The notes beneath the pieces were generated by a model. That model was not told where the DNA came from. It did no database searches and saw only the letters and a list, made by a program, of their open reading frames with translations. A stretch of DNA of 64,000 nt from assembly GCA_947501555.1 (NCBI GenBank), contig CANMWG010000002.1, forward strand, positions 134,224 through 198,223, written 5' to 3'. Positions 61,817 through 64,000 of this stretch are shown here, piece after piece. A program made the translations under genes and the position numbers. Origin of the DNA: an uncultured Paracoccaceae bacterium (lineage in GTDB: Bacteria; Pseudomonadota; Alphaproteobacteria; Rhodobacterales; Rhodobacteraceae). How positions within the stretch are numbered: position 1 is the stretch's first letter; every line of letters begins with the position of its first letter.

Positions 61817-62896
61817 CTACTCAGCCCCATACTCATTGCTATCATGCTTCTCCACGATCTTCTGGAACCGGCGGATAAAGCGTTCATCCGCTTTCGCCTT
61901 CTGCTCCAGCACTTCGCGGGCAAAGACCATGTGGTCTTCGTGGGCTTCCAGCATATCAGCCATCCGGGCATTCGTGGCCGAACCAATGGCGGCCATAGCG
62001 GTCTGGGCCTCTTGGTCGGTCTGCACACCAATCTCGTTGATCTGGTGGGCCACATCTTGCTGCTGAGCGGTTTTCAATGACTTGGACAAGGCGTCATAGA
62101 GCACAACGCGCTGCTTGGTGTCTGTTTCCAGCTTGTTGATCAGAACCATCTGGGTCGCAGCCTGGTTCTGCAAACTGTCGATCCATGTTTTGCCCTTTTC
62201 GATATAACGCTCAAGCGTCTGAGATTTAGCCAGCTCAACCTGTTCCTGCTGAACCATCTCATTGTATTGGCTGTTCAGGGTCTGCAATTCAGTTTCCAGC
62301 TTGGTCCGGGACGCGGCATCCTGTTCAACGGAAATCTTGCCCTCAAGCTCGATAATCTTGGGGTCCAACGCCAGAATATCCGCGCGGAGGGTTTCCAGCT
62401 TGCCCACCGTCTCTTCACGCTCAACCAATGTGCCGGCAAGGTTCTTATCAACGCTGACTTTCTGTTCGTTCAGCGTGGCCAGCTGGCTTTGAAGCAGTTT
62501 CAGGATCACGTCTGACTTGCTGATCAAATCCTGCAGCTTGTCATCGACGGACGCCGTGCGCATCCGTTCCTGACGCATGCTGTCAGCCTTGGCCTTGCTG
62601 AAGAAGCCAATCAGGCTCTCCATCCCGGTCTTGGACCGCATTTCGTCAAAATCTTTGGAAAAGGCAGAGGTGACGTCATCAAGGCCCATGATCAGCTCAG
62701 CGATATTGGCATTCATCAGTTCGGTGTGCTGGTGGACGTCCTCCAGGCTGGCGTTTTCGATATCAACAGAAATATCCGTACCCTGCGCCATCTTTTCGCG
62801 CGCGGTTTCAATCCGGCTGGTCAATTCTGAGATTTTGCTTTGCGCCTCTGCAACCTGTGCCTGCGATTCCTGAATCTGCGTCTCGAAATTCGCCAT
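61817..62896 (-). CDS. Long coiled-coil protein, first gene of the AAA cluster
   Basis: This 359-residue protein is almost entirely helical and charged, with heptad-rich stretches at about 1-40, 110-240 and 320-350, and no Cys. A central segment (IGFFSKAKADSMRQERMRT) is followed by a long helical hairpin. The layout resembles TelA-like or PspA-like helical proteins, but I cannot show homology. The start has AGAGGGAT upstream and a possible sigma-70 promoter at 62929-62957. It could be the filament-forming or substrate partner of the AAA ATPase. Confidence 0.75.
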   Translation of the reverse strand: MANFETQIQESQAQVAEAQSKISELTSRIETAREKMAQGTDISVDIENASLEDVHQHTELMNANIAELIMGLDDVTSAFSKDFDEMRSKTGMESLIGFFSKAKADSMRQERMRTASVDDKLQDLISKSDVILKLLQSQLATLNEQKVSVDKNLAGTLVEREETVGKLETLRADILALDPKIIELEGKISVEQDAASRTKLETELQTLNSQYNEMVQQEQVELAKSQTLERYIEKGKTWIDSLQNQAATQMVLINKLETDTKQRVVLYDALSKSLKTAQQQDVAHQINEIGVQTDQEAQTAMAAIGSATNARMADMLEAHEDHMVFAREVLEQKAKADERFIRRFQKIVEKHDSNEYGAE

Positions 62897-62928
62897 CTAC
62901 TATCCCTCTTTTGTCTTATGATATCAGC

Positions 62929-62957
62929 TATATAGGAACTGATAGCACCATTTTGAA
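62929..62957 (-). promoter_or_regulatory. Candidate promoter of the AAA cluster
   Basis: On the minus strand TTCAAA (62957-62952) and TATATA (62934-62929) are separated by 17 bp, 33 bp upstream of the coiled-coil gene start. The match to the sigma-70 consensus is moderate. Confidence 0.35.
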
Positions 62958-63025
62958 TGCCCGACGTGCAAAATCACGCCATTGCAGGCGCAATTCTTAC
63001 CTGACAGGGGCACAATGAAAAGGTT

Positions 63026-63808
63026 TTAAGCCGGTTCGTCGAGCACCGGTGGGCGGTCGTTCGCTTCCGCCTCAGCGCCCAGCAATTCTTCGGCACTGAT
63101 GATCTTGGGGGGCAATTCAACCCCGCGCTCGTAGTTCTCAGGGTCTACACGCAAAGATTCTGCACGGTCGCGAATATGCACCTGCATCGGCACTTCAATC
63201 TGATCATACAGATGGATGATGTCTTGGTTGAACATGCGAATGCAGCCCGCCGATCCAGAATTCCCAATAGATTCAAGGTCATTCGTGCCGTGAATACGAT
63301 AGTACGTATCCCGGCTGCCCCGGTAAAGATACAGCGCGCGCGATCCAAGCGGGCTGCGCAGACCACCGGGCAGACCGGCACGGAACGGGCCATAAACCTC
63401 GGGCTCGGTGCGCAACATGTTCTGGGTCGGCGTCCATCCGGGCCATTTGCGTTTCAACCGGATCGTGGCCGCGCCGCGAATGGACCGGCCCTGACGGCCC
63501 ACGCCGACGGGATACCGGGTCGTCGTGCCATCCTCGCGGATGTGGTATAAAAACTTGGCAAACGGATCGACATCAAGGGTATTTGGGCCCTGCTCACCGT
63601 TATAGAGACCCGACATGCGGCGGTTCACACCTTGCAGATATTCCGATGGGATACCGGGCAGGTTATAACCTGCATCGGGGATCGGGCCGTAGCCTTCAAG
63701 AAAGTCCTCTTGGGTTGGCACATCTGTTCCAGGCGCGTAGGGGGTGCAGGCCGCAGCCGTGCTTGCAAGCATCATCGCGCCAAAGCTTCGACGAGTGAGA
63801 ACAGTCAT
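63026..63808 (-). CDS. L,D-transpeptidase (YkuD domain), Tat-type lipoprotein
   Basis: This 260-residue enzyme cross-links peptidoglycan or attaches proteins to it. The catalytic motif is HGTNDLESIGNSGSAGCIRM, with the active Cys after S-x-G, and an upstream YRIHG His. The N-terminus has a twin-arginine motif (TRRSFGAMML) and a lipobox-like TAAAC, so it may be a Tat-exported lipoprotein. I start it at 63808, since the longer frame has no export signal at its end. A strong hairpin lies in its leader at 63822-63859. Confidence 0.92.
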   Translation of the reverse strand: MTVLTRRSFGAMMLASTAAACTPYAPGTDVPTQEDFLEGYGPIPDAGYNLPGIPSEYLQGVNRRMSGLYNGEQGPNTLDVDPFAKFLYHIREDGTTTRYPVGVGRQGRSIRGAATIRLKRKWPGWTPTQNMLRTEPEVYGPFRAGLPGGLRSPLGSRALYLYRGSRDTYYRIHGTNDLESIGNSGSAGCIRMFNQDIIHLYDQIEVPMQVHIRDRAESLRVDPENYERGVELPPKIISAEELLGAEAEANDRPPVLDEPA

Positions 63809-63821
63809 AACGTGTTTTATC

Positions 63822-63859
63822 CCAAGGTGTTTTTCGAGAATCACCTGATAACACCTTGG
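63822..63859 (-). promoter_or_regulatory. Leader hairpin or operator of the L,D-transpeptidase gene
   Basis: CCAAGGTGTT (63822-63831) and AACACCTTGG (63850-63859) are exact 10-bp inverted repeats with an 18-nt loop, 14-51 bases upstream of the start codon. It could be an operator or an mRNA structure that hides the ribosome site. Confidence 0.5.
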
Positions 63860-64000
63860 CCGGGCAAGGCAAAACACCGCGCAAGCGGGTTTTTGCGATT
63901 GGGTTACAAAACGTGACAATATGGCGGTGACTGCGGGTGCGGATCGAAAGACTTTTGGACACCTGCAATAGCGAGTTGCGATACATCGTCAGTCCTTTAG

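Noticed and set aside
61817-62896. Calling the coiled-coil protein TelA or PspA
   Set aside because: The helical layout is similar, but I could not identify family-specific motifs; naming it would over-claim.
1-64000. CRISPR arrays, tRNA or rRNA genes, insertion sequences, prophage genes
   Set aside because: No regularly spaced repeats, cloverleaf sequences, transposase or phage structural proteins were seen.

Overview
The window is a chromosomal segment of a marine alphaproteobacterium of the Rhodobacterales (Roseobacter group, close to Loktanella/Yoonia by gene content). The indications are a fused Sat-CysC, FnrL with a cbb3 oxidase operon, TRAP transporters, a complete beta-hydroxyaspartate cycle operon, an ALDH16-type double aldehyde dehydrogenase, DUF1523 and DUF6638 proteins, and the short intergenic repeats common in this order. 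Genes are dense, often with 1-20 nt overlaps. I see no rRNA, tRNA, CRISPR array, transposase or prophage.

Layout. 1-8 kb: sulfate activation (sat-cysC), a divergent RES-domain protein, trxB/lrp, a GNAT acetyltransferase, and a GST/secreted hydrolase pair facing a CGNR regulator. 8-15 kb: microaerobic respiration (ccoNOQP), a 430-residue protein with an internal duplication, a tandem universal stress protein and fnrL, with FNR boxes upstream of ccoN and usp. 15-21 kb: an IclR-controlled TRAP transporter and a GMC oxidoreductase. 21-26 kb: phosphonate/phosphite uptake (phnCDE1E2 plus a hexapeptide acetyltransferase) next to a truncated epimerase, without C-P lyase genes. 26-37 kb: bhcR/bhcABCD beside purine breakdown (nucleobase permease, allA, puuE-uraD, puuD, LysR). 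38-46 kb: maltose/alpha-glucoside uptake and hydrolysis (malK, LacI regulator, GH13, malEFG). 46-49 kb: a two-component system with a DUF4173 membrane protein. 49-55.5 kb: GFA protein, rpe, a YdcZ transporter with an AraC regulator, then deoC, a small secreted protein and ALDH16. 55.6-62.9 kb: an eight-gene cluster of an AAA+ ATPase, a coiled-coil protein, four membrane proteins and two soluble proteins of unknown function. 63-63.8 kb: an L,D-transpeptidase.

How the genes fit together. Purine degradation through PuuD, UraD, PuuE and AllA ends in glyoxylate, and the neighbouring BhcABCD enzymes turn glyoxylate plus glycine into oxaloacetate, so the 26-37 kb block reads as one carbon and nitrogen salvage module. 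DeoC and ALDH16 would take deoxyribose-5-phosphate through acetaldehyde to acetate, another nucleoside-salvage route. FnrL probably controls the oxidase, usp and perhaps the duplicated-domain gene.

The best candidate for an undescribed system is the AAA+/coiled-coil/membrane-protein cluster at 55.6-62.9 kb. Next are the duplicated-domain protein beside ccoN, the intramembrane-type sensor kinase coupled to DUF4173, the macrodomain-like protein at 37.3-38.3 kb, and two families of dispersed palindromic repeats. All calls come from reading the sequence by eye; no database search was run.
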